Assembly (NCBI GenBank): GCA_025965635.1
Contig: JAOPWO010000241.1
Span: 1 to 7,450 of the forward strand
Direction of reading: 5' to 3'
Source: Modestobacter sp.
Lineage (GTDB): Bacteria; Actinomycetota; Actinomycetes; Mycobacteriales; Geodermatophilaceae
DNA: 7,450 nt
A program made the translations under genes and the position numbers. Below the pieces are notes generated by a model, which was given only the letters and a program-made list of their open reading frames with translations, did no database searches and had not been told where the DNA came from. Below are positions 1-6,820 of the stretch, piece after piece (the first letter of the stretch is position 1; the number at the start of each line of letters is the position of its first letter).

Positions 1-1
1 G

Positions 2-430
2 GCGCACGGGGCCACCAACTGGGTGGTCAAGGGAGCCAACTTCCCCGAACTCCTGACCACCGTGGTCGAGATGACCAAGGGTCGAGGGCAGCTGCCGCCG
101 GCCGAACGCGCCGCCCTCATCAAGCGCTACCAGGAGGTGATGGGCGCCCGGCGGAAGAACGCCGAACGACTCAGGACGCTGTCACCCCGGGAGCGGGAGG
201 TGCTGGGCCGCCTCACCGAGGGCGCGACCGCCGCGACCATCGCCGCCGAGACCTACACCTCGATCCGCACGGTGCAGACCCACATCCATCGGATCCTGAC
301 CAAGCTGGAAGTCAGCTCTCAGCTGGCGGCAACGGCCATCGCGGTCCGCCATCGCAGCCGGCCACCACCCATCGAGCCGAGCGTCTGGCGGAAGATGCGC
401 GGGATCCGGGCAGGCCCCACTGAGCCGTAG
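2..430 (+). CDS. LuxR/NarL-family response regulator, 5'-truncated by the window edge
   Basis: This is the C-terminal 142 residues of a DNA-binding response regulator; the start lies to the left of the window. The frame is open from base 2, so the GTG at 23 is an internal Val codon and not the start. The first visible residues (AHGATNWVVKGANFPELL) match the end of a receiver domain, with the conserved Lys of strand 5 followed by the last helix. A charged helical linker of about 35 residues follows. The rest is a canonical LuxR/GerE helix-turn-helix: the LSPREREVL motif, then the recognition-helix region around RTVQTHIHRILTKLEV. The phospho-acceptor Asp is outside the window. The family acts in the cytoplasm as phosphorylation-controlled transcription regulators, usually paired with a sensor kinase. 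The gene ends in TAG, 69 bp before the stop of the convergent FUSC gene. The target and signal cannot be inferred. Confidence 0.88.
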   Translation, partial: AHGATNWVVKGANFPELLTTVVEMTKGRGQLPPAERAALIKRYQEVMGARRKNAERLRTLSPREREVLGRLTEGATAATIAAETYTSIRTVQTHIHRILTKLEVSSQLAATAIAVRHRSRPPPIEPSVWRKMRGIRAGPTEP

Positions 431-435
431 GGTTC

Positions 436-453
436 CGCCGGGCCCGATCGGCG
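436..453 (+). terminator. Weak hairpin just after the response-regulator stop
   Basis: CGCCG (436-440) and CGGCG (449-453) can pair around an 8-nt loop, starting 6 nt after the TAG of the response regulator. There is no T tract after it. It could be a U-less hairpin terminator of the kind proposed for actinobacteria, but a 5-bp GC stem is easily found by chance in this DNA. Confidence 0.2.
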
Positions 454-492
454 CCTGGATGAGCAGCGGGACCGACGACGGGCTGACCTCGG

Positions 493-508
493 GACGACGT
501 CAGTCGTC
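493..508 (-). terminator. Perfect 6-bp stem-loop wrapped round the FUSC stop codon
   Basis: GACGAC (493-498) and GTCGTC (503-508) form a perfect 6-bp stem with a 4-nt loop. The loop contains the FUSC stop codon (500-502 on the minus strand), and one arm encodes the final Asp-Asp. No T tract follows on either strand. It may terminate FUSC transcription, or protect the 3' end of its mRNA, at this convergent junction. A chance repeat from the Asp-Asp codons is also possible. Confidence 0.25.
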
Positions 509-2464
509 GGCGCCGCGGACGCCGGTCCGCCGTCCCGGCGTGGTCTCCCGGACCAGCCGGCGGGCGGTGTCGACCTCCCGCGCCACCGGCGCCAGCACGC
601 CCTCGGCGTAGATCTCCGCGTCGTCGGGCGGCCGGTGCTCGCGGACGTCGTCCGCCAGTTCGCGCACCGCCCTGCGCAGCACGGCGACCTGCGCCGGCTC
701 GGGAGCGGGCTCGCCGGACCGCATGGCGATCACCGCCTCGGTCACCGCGTCCGAGGTCCGCTCCAGCTGCACGATCACCGGGTACCAGGCCGCGGCCCGG
801 CTGCTGATCGGCGGCGGTTCCGCGAGCCGGCGCTGCAGCTGGGTCTGCAGCTCGGTGAGCGCGCGGTAGCTGGCCCGCCGCGCGCGGCGGGTGTCCTCGG
901 GGGAGGCGGTGAAGGCCGCGTCGATGAACCGGTCGAGGGCGAGCGCGGCACCGCGGAGCGCGTCGTCCAGCGGGGCGCGCCAGGTCTGCGGCCACAGCAG
1001 GTAGCCGAACACGAGCACGATGCCGCAGCCGACCAGGGTGTCGATCAACCGGGCGCCGACCAGGCCGGCGCCGCTGGGCACGGCGAGGTCGAGCAGCAGG
1101 ATGATCAGCGGCGTCTGGAAGACCGCGAACAGGCCGAAGTTGGCCGCCCGGGCCCACGGCAGCGCCCCGGCGGACACCGCCATGGCGACCAGCACCCAGC
1201 CGTCACGGGGCAGGGAGGTGAGCAGGAGCGACCCGAGCAGCACGCCCAGCACGGTGCCGGCGCCCCGCTGCACCGCCCGGGTGAACACCGACCCGTAGTC
1301 GGGCTTGAGCACGATGGCGACGGTCAGCAGCACCCAGTACGGGCGGTCGAGGGGCAGTGTCTGCCGGGCCACCTCGGCCACGGTCATGCAGAGCACCAAC
1401 CGGACGACGAACGCCCGGGAGTCGGCGTTGCCGAAGGTGCGGTCGACCAGGTCCCGCGCCCGCACCCGCCAGGCGATCTCGGCCCGGGGCACGGCCGCCC
1501 GCTCACGCTCCTCGGGGTCGCCGACGACGTTCCAGACCAGCCGGATGCCGTGCCGCACGGCACGGCGCGGGGGCGGCCCGTCCTCCACCGGCGGTGGTCG
1601 CTCGCCGGGCAACGGGTGCCGGGCGGTGACCGCGATGGTCAGCGCCGCGATCGCGGAGATGTCCCGCGGGTCGGCGGACACCCCGGTGCGGGCGCTGGCC
1701 ACCGCCGCCTCGACGAGGGGTGCCGCGGCGTTGAGCACCCCGGCCAGTTCCGCCAGCTCCCGGCTGCGTCCGGCCGACCGGCTGCGGGTGTGGATCACCC
1801 GGTCGTACCCGGTGTTGAGGGCGTCGGTGAGGGTCCGGCGGGCGGCGTCGACCTCGGCGGTGCCGACCGCGGACAGCAGGTCGCCGATCCGGGCGAACAC
1901 CGTGCCGACGGCGACCCGGTCGGGGTCCAGTGGCTCGGTGCGGGCCTGCAGGAGCACCGCGACGCACGCCCATGCGGCGCCGGCGGCGAAGAAGCCGACC
2001 TCCTCGGCGGTGGTCAGCGACGTGGCCAGGCCGGAGGACAGCGACGTGTAGACCAGCAGCTGCAACCCGCCCAGCGACAGCGCCGCGCTGATCGAGCTGA
2101 TCAGCGCGGCGAACGCCGACAGCACGGCGATGACGATCACCGGGAGCCAGCCCCCGCCGACCGCGACCTGCCCGGCGACCAGGCCGACGGCACCCAGCGA
2201 CACCGCGGCGACGATCCTGCGCACCTGGGCGCGCAGCGGCCCGACCTGCGGGGCCAGCGTCGTCGCCAGCGCTCCGGTCGTGGCGAAGACGCCCGCTCCG
2301 AGCTCCGGCCCGCTGGTCACGCCCCCGGCCACGACGACGGCCACGGCCAGGGGCGCGGGAATGGCGATGGCGAACCGGACGACGTCCCGCCAGGGCACCG
2401 CCGGAGTGCTGGTGCGGACCAGCTCCTCAAGCCAGGCCGGTGCCCGCAACCCCCGATCCGCCAC
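500..2464 (-). CDS. FUSC-family inner-membrane protein (putative aromatic compound/fusaric acid-type exporter)
   Basis: This is a 654-aa membrane protein with the two-block plan of the FUSC superfamily (fusaric acid resistance, AaeB, YccS-like). Residues about 28-175 hold a first set of hydrophobic segments, including 31-49, 80-103, 107-122 and 155-172. Residues about 176-345 are soluble and Ala/Arg-rich. Residues about 350-490 form a second membrane block containing the hallmark stretch starting RPYWVLLTVAIVLKPDYGS (374-392), followed by a TRAVQRGAGTVLG segment (395-407). The C-terminal 160 residues are a cytoplasmic, helix-rich tail. The start is a GTG at 2464, supported by GGGAGG 8 nt upstream; the stop is TGA. 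Characterised relatives export aromatic acids or fusaric acid, and some depend on periplasmic adaptors that an actinobacterium would lack. The substrate here is unknown. The gene is divergent from the ABC exporter and convergent with the response regulator. The family assignment is strong; a transport role is inferred. Confidence 0.9.
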   Translation of the reverse strand: MADRGLRAPAWLEELVRTSTPAVPWRDVVRFAIAIPAPLAVAVVVAGGVTSGPELGAGVFATTGALATTLAPQVGPLRAQVRRIVAAVSLGAVGLVAGQVAVGGGWLPVIVIAVLSAFAALISSISAALSLGGLQLLVYTSLSSGLATSLTTAEEVGFFAAGAAWACVAVLLQARTEPLDPDRVAVGTVFARIGDLLSAVGTAEVDAARRTLTDALNTGYDRVIHTRSRSAGRSRELAELAGVLNAAAPLVEAAVASARTGVSADPRDISAIAALTIAVTARHPLPGERPPPVEDGPPPRRAVRHGIRLVWNVVGDPEERERAAVPRAEIAWRVRARDLVDRTFGNADSRAFVVRLVLCMTVAEVARQTLPLDRPYWVLLTVAIVLKPDYGSVFTRAVQRGAGTVLGVLLGSLLLTSLPRDGWVLVAMAVSAGALPWARAANFGLFAVFQTPLIILLLDLAVPSGAGLVGARLIDTLVGCGIVLVFGYLLWPQTWRAPLDDALRGAALALDRFIDAAFTASPEDTRRARRASYRALTELQTQLQRRLAEPPPISSRAAAWYPVIVQLERTSDAVTEAVIAMRSGEPAPEPAQVAVLRRAVRELADDVREHRPPDDAEIYAEGVLAPVAREVDTARRLVRETTPGRRTGVRGADD

Positions 2465-2472
2465 GGCCGCAG

Positions 2473-2478
2473 CCTCCC
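2473..2478 (-). promoter_or_regulatory. Shine-Dalgarno site of the FUSC gene
   Basis: On the minus strand this reads GGGAGG, separated by 8 nt from the GTG at 2464. It fixes the FUSC start and shows that this gene is leadered, in contrast to the two apparently leaderless ORFs on the plus strand. Confidence 0.7.
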
Positions 2479-2479
2479 A

Positions 2480-2491
2480 TCCCGGCCGGGA
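2480..2491. promoter_or_regulatory. 12-bp perfect palindrome in the FUSC 5' leader
   Basis: TCCCGGCCGGGA is a perfect palindrome lying directly upstream of the FUSC Shine-Dalgarno site. Its position would suit an operator or an RNA hairpin controlling access to the ribosome binding site. No regulator gene for it is visible here, and GC-rich palindromes of 10 bp are common in such DNA (another, TGGCCGGCCA, is at 2772-2781), so its function is uncertain. Confidence 0.25.
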
Positions 2492-2496
2492 ACGGG

Positions 2497-2822
2497 CTGG
2501 GCGCCGCGACGACGGACCCCGTCCGGGTCACCCGTTGCGGGCGCTGCGCCGGACCGGCGCTCGTCCCGGTTCCGGGAACGGTCGACGAGGAGGGCATCCA
2601 CCTGCAGCCCCAGGTGGGCTCGCGGACCATCCCGACCGCCCCCGGCCTGCCGGCCGAGGTGGGGCAGGCGCTGGCCCGGCACGACCTGCCGGCGACCGCG
2701 CGCACCGTGGAGCCGGCCGAGGACACCCGGATGGCCGAGCCCGTCCGACGCCGGTCGCGGACCTCCTGCCCTGGCCGGCCACCCCTCGCGCGGTCGCGTC
2801 CGGCACGCCCGTCCCCGCCTGA
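2497..2822 (+). pseudogene. Unrecognised coding-like stretch, probably a decayed gene with a frameshift
   Basis: From about 2497 to about 2745, the plus-strand frame with codons starting at 2497, 2500 and so on has almost only G or C at third positions. Its translation is reasonably balanced: a CGRC pair of cysteines, then acidic, aliphatic and Pro-containing segments such as PGTVDEEGIHLQPQ and EVGQALARHDLPATA. Near 2740-2756 that frame turns Arg/Pro-rich. The frame one base back then looks coding (PTPVADLLPWPATPRAVAS) and stops at TGA 2820-2822. No ATG, GTG or TTG opens the first frame except the GTG at 2440, inside the FUSC gene. Taken together this suggests a gene remnant with a lost start and a one-base shift. 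I do not recognise the family. The alternatives are non-coding DNA with GC-driven codon periodicity, or a sequencing indel in a real small gene. Confidence 0.3.
2569..2579. repeat. Short inverted repeat GTTCC-G-GGAAC
   Basis: This is an 11-bp inverted repeat with a one-base centre in the spacer between FUSC and the ABC exporter. It is a possible operator half-site pair. It also falls inside the coding-like remnant, where it would be just Pro-Val-Pro-Gly codons, so its support is weak. Confidence 0.15.
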
Positions 2823-2872
2823 CCGGCCGGGGGGTCGCACCACCCCTGGCGGCGCGGGCGCTCCCGGCGACG

Positions 2873-2878
2873 CACACT
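2873..2878 (+). promoter_or_regulatory. Possible -10 element of the ABC exporter transcript
   Basis: CACACT resembles the actinobacterial -10 pattern TANNNT, keeping the second-position A and the final T but lacking the first T. It sits 7 nt before a GTG at 2886, the spacing expected when the transcript begins at the start codon. No convincing -35 box was found 16-19 bp upstream. A very similar arrangement (TACAGT, 8 nt, GTG) precedes the Nif3 gene in this window. Confidence 0.35.
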
Positions 2879-2885
2879 GGACGAC

Positions 2886-2918
2886 GTGCCGCGCCTGCCC
2901 GTCGTCCGCCGCGGGTGA
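2886..2918 (+). CDS. Possible leaderless 10-codon leader ORF coupled to the ABC exporter
   Basis: A GTG at 2886 opens a 10-codon frame that encodes (V/M)PRLPVVRRG and ends in TGA at 2916-2918. That stop overlaps the GTG start of the ABC exporter as GTGA, the classic geometry for translational coupling. There is no Shine-Dalgarno sequence before 2886 or before 2915, and a -10-like CACACT lies 7 nt upstream. A leaderless transcript starting at 2886 would therefore load ribosomes on the leader and hand them to the exporter. The peptide is small and ends in two Arg and a Gly, so it could also act as a stalling or attenuation leader for an efflux gene; that is inference. The alternatives are a chance ORF with the exporter start used directly, or the exporter's true start being poorly marked. 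Confidence 0.35.
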   Translation: MPRLPVVRRG

Positions 2919-5900
2919 CCGCCACCGCCGAGCAGGTCGCTCGTCCCGCCGTCCCTCCCGCCGAGCCGCTCCCCGGAGGTGGCTGGCTGCGGCGGCTGAC
3001 CGGCTACTGCCTGCGCCACCGGTTCGACCTCTACGGCGCCTTCGGTGCCGCGCTGATCGGCTCGGTGATCGCCGCGACGGTGCCGCTGCTGACCCGCGCC
3101 GTCGTCGACCGGGTCGTCGCCGCCGACGCCGCCGGGGTCCCCGCGAAGGTCACGCCTTTCCTGCTGGCGCTGGTCGGCGCGGGAGTGCTTCGCTTCGCTG
3201 CCGGCTTCGTCCGACGATACCTTGCCGGCCGGCTGTCGCTGGACGTGCAGATTTACATGCGCAACGACGTCGCCGCGGCGCTGTCGCGGCTCGACGGGCC
3301 CGGGCAGGACCGGCTGCAGACCGGCCAGGCGGTCAGCCGGTCGATCAGCGACGTGACCCTGGTGCAGGGGCTGCTGGCCTTCGTCCCCAACCTGACCGGC
3401 AACGCGCTGCTGTTCGTCGTCTCGGTCGCCGTGATGGCCTGGCTGTCGCCGCTGCTGACCGTGGTCGCGCTGGCCGTGGGGCCGGCGCTGTGGTGGCTGG
3501 GGCTGCGCTCCCGCCGCGACCTGTTCCCGGCCAACTGGGCCGCCCAGCAGCAGGCCGGCGTCCTCGTGGGCGACGTGGAGGCCGCCGTCACCGGCGTCCG
3601 GGTGGTCAAGGGCTTCGGCCAGGAGGACCGCGAGCTCGACCGGATCGACCGCGGCGCCCGGTCGCTGTTCGGCGCCCGGATGCGCGTCGTCCGGTTCACC
3701 GCCCGCTACAACCCGGCGCTGCAGGCCGTGCCGGCGCTCGGCCAGGTGGGTGTGCTGGCCCTGGGCGGGTGGCTGGCGCTGCGCGGCTCGATCTCGCTGG
3801 GCACGTTCCTGGCCTTCGCCACCTACCTCGCCGCGCTGGTCTCCCCGGTGCGGCAGTTGGCCGCCCTGCTCACCATCGGGCAGCAGGCCCGGGCCGGCAT
3901 CGAGCGGGTGCTGGAGGTGATCGACGCCCGGCCCACCCTCGTCGGCGGCGACGACGAGCTGCCCGACGGCCCGCTGACCGTCGAGCTGGACGACGTGACC
4001 TTCGGCCACTCCGCCGACCGGCCGGTGCTGCGCGGCGTCTCGCTGCGGGTCGAGCCGGGGGAGACGCTGGCGCTGATCGGCACCGCCGGGTCGGGGAAGT
4101 CCAGCGTCGTCACGTTGCTGCCGCGCTTCTACGACCCGGCGTCGGGGGTGGTGCGGGTCGGTGGCCGCGACGTCCGGACGCTGCGCACCGGGTCGCTGCG
4201 GTCGGCGCTGGGCGTGGTGTTCGAGGACAGCTTCCTGTTCTCCGACAGCGTGCGCGCCAACATCGCCTTCGGCCGACCGGACGCCACTGACGACGAGGTC
4301 CGGGCCGCGGCCCGCGCGGCGCAGGCCGACGGGTTCATCAGCGCCCTGCCGCAGGGCTACGACTCGGTCGTCGGGGAGCAGGGCCTCACCCTGTCCGGCG
4401 GCCAGCGCCAGCGCGTCGCGCTGGCCCGCGCGCTGCTGACCGCCCCCCGCGTGCTGGTGCTCGACGACGCCACGTCGGCGGTCGACACCGCCGTCGAGGC
4501 GCGGATCCACACGGCGCTGCGCAGCGGCCGGAGCAGCCGGACGACGCTGCTGGTCGCCCACCGCCGTTCCACGCTGGCGCTGGCGGACCGGGTCGCCGTC
4601 CTCGATGCCGGCCGGGTGGTCGACGTCGGCACCGCCGCCGAGCTGGAGGCCCGCAGCCCGCTGTACCGGCTGCTGCTGTCCGGGTTGACCCCCGGCGACC
4701 CGGACGCCGTCCCGCCGGCCCCGTCCCTCCCGCCCGGCGGGGTGACCCCGGCTGCCTGGCCGCAGGTCGAGCCGCACGCCGAGGACGACGGCGCTGCGCA
4801 GCCGGACGCCGGGGCCGACATCGGTGGCCGTGGGTCGGCGCTGGCCGCGGCGGCGCCGACCGCCGAGCTCCGGGAGCTGGTCGACCGGCTGCCGCCGACG
4901 GTCGACGAACCTGCGGTGCCGGCCGAGCGGGCCCGCGCGGCCGACCTGGACTTCACGTTGTGGCGGCTGATCCGCCCGTTCCGGCGGCCGTTGGCCGGCG
5001 CGCTCGTTCTCGTCGCCCTGTCGGCGACGGCCGGCCTGGCCATCCCCGCGCTGGTCCGGCGAGGCGTGGACGACGGCATCACCTCGGGATCGCTGTCGCT
5101 GCTGCTCGCGGTCTCCGCGGTCGCGCTGGCCGTGGTGGCGGTCGACTGGCTGGTCACGACCGGGTCGACCTGGTTGACCGGCCGCACCGGCGAGCGGCTG
5201 CTGTACACGCTGCGGGTCAAGACGTTCGCCCAGCTGCAGCGGCTGGGGCTCGACTACTACGAGCGCGAGCTGGCGGGCCGGATCATGACCCGGATGACGA
5301 CGGACGTCGACGCGCTGTCGGCGTTCCTGCAGACCGGGCTCACGACGGCCGTGGTGAGCCTCCTGACCCTGGTCGGCGTGCTGGTGGCGCTGCTGCTGCT
5401 GGACGGCTCGCTGGCCCTGGTGCTGGTGGCGACGCTGCCGGTGCTCGTCGTCACCACGGTGTGGTTCCGGTCCCGGTCGGTGCCGGCGTACACCGAGGCG
5501 CGGGAGCGGGTCAGCGCGGTGAACGCGCGGCTGCAGGAGGACGTGGCCGGGTTGCGGGTCACCCAGGTGTTCGACCGCTCCCAGCACTCCACCGAGGTGT
5601 TCCGCGGGTACGCGCAGGCCTACCGGGACGTCCGGCTGCGGGCGCAGCGCTACATCGCCACCTACTTCCCCTTCGTCGAGTTCCTGTCGGAGGTGGCGGC
5701 CGCCGCGGTGCTCGCCGTCGGGGCGGCCCGGTTGTCGGCCGGCACGCTGACCGCGGGCGTCCTGATCGCGTTCCTGCTGTACGTCGACACGTTCTTCTCC
5801 CCGGTGCAGCAGCTCTCCCAGGTGTTCGACAGCTACCAGCAGGCCTCGGTCGGGCTGCGCCGACTGCGCGATCTGCTGCGGTTGCCGACGTCGACACCGG

Positions 5901-6688
5901 CGCCGGCCGACCCCCGGCCGGTGGGCCGGTTGCGGGGTGAGGTGCGGCTGGCCGACGTCACGTTCCGCTACACCGGCGCCCCGGCCCCAGCCCTGCGCGA
6001 GGTCTCGCTGACCGTCGCGCCGGGCGAGACGGTCGCGCTGGTGGGGGAGACCGGGGCGGGCAAGTCCACGGTGGTGAAGCTGGTCGCCCGCTTCTACGAC
6101 CCGACGTCGGGCGCGGTCTGCGTGGACGGCGCGGACCTGCGCACGCTGGACCTGCTGCAGTACCGCGGCCGGCTCGGCGTCGTCCCGCAGGAGGCGTTCC
6201 TGTTCCAGGGCACGGTGCGCGACGCGGTCGCCTACGGCCGGCCCGCGGCGCGCGATGCCGAGGTGGAGGCCGCCGCCCGGGCGGTGGGGGCGCACGACAT
6301 GGTCGCCGCGCTGCCGCAGGGCTACCGGACCCGGGTAGGGGAGCGCGGCCGGGCGCTGTCGGCCGGCCAGCGGCAGCTGCTGGCGCTGGCCCGCGCCGAG
6401 CTGGTCGACCCCGACGTGCTGCTCTTCGACGAGGCCACCGCGTCGCTGGACCTGGCGACCGAGGCGGCGGTCACCCGCGCGGCGGACGTCGTCGCGCGCC
6501 GCCGGACGACGCTCGTGGTCGCCCACCGGCTCTCGACGGCCGCGCGGGCCGACCGGGTGGTCGTGCTCGACGGCGGCCGGATCGTGGAGAGCGGGACGCA
6601 CGAGGAGCTGCTGCGCGCCGACGGCCCGTACGCCTCGCTGTGGGCGGCCTACACCGCGGACGAGGACGCCGATCCGCTGATGGACTGA
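2915..6688 (+). CDS. Single-chain ABC exporter (TMD-NBD-TMD-NBD fusion) with one degenerate ATP site
   Basis: This 1257-aa protein contains two fused type IV (ABCB-like) half-exporters. TMD1 (about 24-340) and TMD2 (about 680-985) each show six hydrophobic segments. They are joined by a Pro/Ala/Asp-rich linker at about 590-679. NBD1 (about 354-585) has Walker A GTAGSGKSS (389-397), LSGGQ (493-497), Walker B VLVLDD (513-518) and His549. NBD2 (about 1008-1245) has Walker A GETGAGKST (1044-1052), Gln1092, LSAGQ (1148-1152), Walker B VLLFDE (1168-1173) and His1204. In NBD1 the catalytic Glu is Asp518, the Q-loop Gln is Glu437 and the A-loop Tyr is His365. With the altered NBD2 signature, all deviations fall on one composite ATP site, while the other site is canonical. 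This is the pattern of asymmetric heterodimeric exporters (TM287/288-type; Rv1272c/Rv1273c-like pairs are usually separate genes). It should export a hydrophobic compound, lipid or drug; the substrate is unknown. The GTG at 2915 is the first good start in frame, although the frame stays open far upstream. It ends in tandem TGA TGA. Confidence 0.93.
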   Translation: MTATAEQVARPAVPPAEPLPGGGWLRRLTGYCLRHRFDLYGAFGAALIGSVIAATVPLLTRAVVDRVVAADAAGVPAKVTPFLLALVGAGVLRFAAGFVRRYLAGRLSLDVQIYMRNDVAAALSRLDGPGQDRLQTGQAVSRSISDVTLVQGLLAFVPNLTGNALLFVVSVAVMAWLSPLLTVVALAVGPALWWLGLRSRRDLFPANWAAQQQAGVLVGDVEAAVTGVRVVKGFGQEDRELDRIDRGARSLFGARMRVVRFTARYNPALQAVPALGQVGVLALGGWLALRGSISLGTFLAFATYLAALVSPVRQLAALLTIGQQARAGIERVLEVIDARPTLVGGDDELPDGPLTVELDDVTFGHSADRPVLRGVSLRVEPGETLALIGTAGSGKSSVVTLLPRFYDPASGVVRVGGRDVRTLRTGSLRSALGVVFEDSFLFSDSVRANIAFGRPDATDDEVRAAARAAQADGFISALPQGYDSVVGEQGLTLSGGQRQRVALARALLTAPRVLVLDDATSAVDTAVEARIHTALRSGRSSRTTLLVAHRRSTLALADRVAVLDAGRVVDVGTAAELEARSPLYRLLLSGLTPGDPDAVPPAPSLPPGGVTPAAWPQVEPHAEDDGAAQPDAGADIGGRGSALAAAAPTAELRELVDRLPPTVDEPAVPAERARAADLDFTLWRLIRPFRRPLAGALVLVALSATAGLAIPALVRRGVDDGITSGSLSLLLAVSAVALAVVAVDWLVTTGSTWLTGRTGERLLYTLRVKTFAQLQRLGLDYYERELAGRIMTRMTTDVDALSAFLQTGLTTAVVSLLTLVGVLVALLLLDGSLALVLVATLPVLVVTTVWFRSRSVPAYTEARERVSAVNARLQEDVAGLRVTQVFDRSQHSTEVFRGYAQAYRDVRLRAQRYIATYFPFVEFLSEVAAAAVLAVGAARLSAGTLTAGVLIAFLLYVDTFFSPVQQLSQVFDSYQQASVGLRRLRDLLRLPTSTPAPADPRPVGRLRGEVRLADVTFRYTGAPAPALREVSLTVAPGETVALVGETGAGKSTVVKLVARFYDPTSGAVCVDGADLRTLDLLQYRGRLGVVPQEAFLFQGTVRDAVAYGRPAARDAEVEAAARAVGAHDMVAALPQGYRTRVGERGRALSAGQRQLLALARAELVDPDVLLFDEATASLDLATEAAVTRAADVVARRRTTLVVAHRLSTAARADRVVVLDGGRIVESGTHEELLRADGPYASLWAAYTADEDADPLMD
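4682..4951 (+). other. Inter-half linker of the ABC fusion
   Basis: Residues about 590-679 of the exporter lie after NBD1 and before the first membrane segment of TMD2. They are rich in Pro, Ala, Gly and Asp, and have no hydrophobic segment or recognised domain. The linker contains no in-frame stop. Its second part (TAELRELVDRLPPTVDEPAV) looks amphipathic and could precede an elbow helix. It probably acts as a flexible cytoplasmic tether replacing what would be a gene boundary in two-gene homologues. Confidence 0.6.
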
Positions 6689-6690
6689 TG

Positions 6691-6820
6691 AGCCCGCCGC
6701 CCCCCACCCGGCGCAGGCGTGCCCCGGTCCACCCAGGCCCCCGGCCGGCGGTGCCCCATGACCCGCCACCCGGCCACCAGGCACCGCCCGCCCGGCAGCC
6801 ACCCGCCCGGTACCTCCTGC
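6691..6820 (+). terminator. C-rich, G-poor tract after the ABC stop, possible Rho-dependent terminator
   Basis: By hand count these 130 bases hold 73 C and 36 G, about two C per G, with very few T. They directly follow the tandem stops of the exporter, and no stable hairpin with a T tract was seen. A high C to G ratio over about 80 nt or more is the usual feature of Rho-utilisation sites, so a Rho-dependent end for the exporter transcript is plausible. No gene was recognised in this spacer. Confidence 0.3.

Noticed and set aside
23..25. GTG as the start of the response-regulator gene
   Set aside because: The frame is open to the window edge and the residues before it continue the receiver-domain pattern, so the gene simply begins outside the window.
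2772..2781. TGGCCGGCCA palindrome as an operator
   Set aside because: A 10-bp GC palindrome is expected by chance in DNA of this composition, and it has no telling position relative to a promoter or start.
2427..2843. A minus-strand small gene in the spacer between FUSC and the exporter
   Set aside because: It shares its third-position register with the plus-strand coding-like stretch, so the GC3 signal does not separate them. Its Ser/Arg/Gly-rich translation is less protein-like than the plus-strand reading, and it overlaps the FUSC start.
635..2914. The exporter's frame stays open upstream for over 2 kb, suggesting a 2017-residue protein
   Set aside because: The upstream part is antisense to the FUSC gene and translates to His/Gln/Arg/Gly-rich sequence without any domain. 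High GC removes stop codons from many frames. The recognisable ABC protein begins after 2915.
3823..5220. Ser/Thr/Arg-rich minus-strand frames antisense to the exporter
   Set aside because: Their Ser/Thr/Arg composition is what the complement of GC-biased codons produces, and the sense strand carries clear Walker, signature and His-loop motifs throughout.
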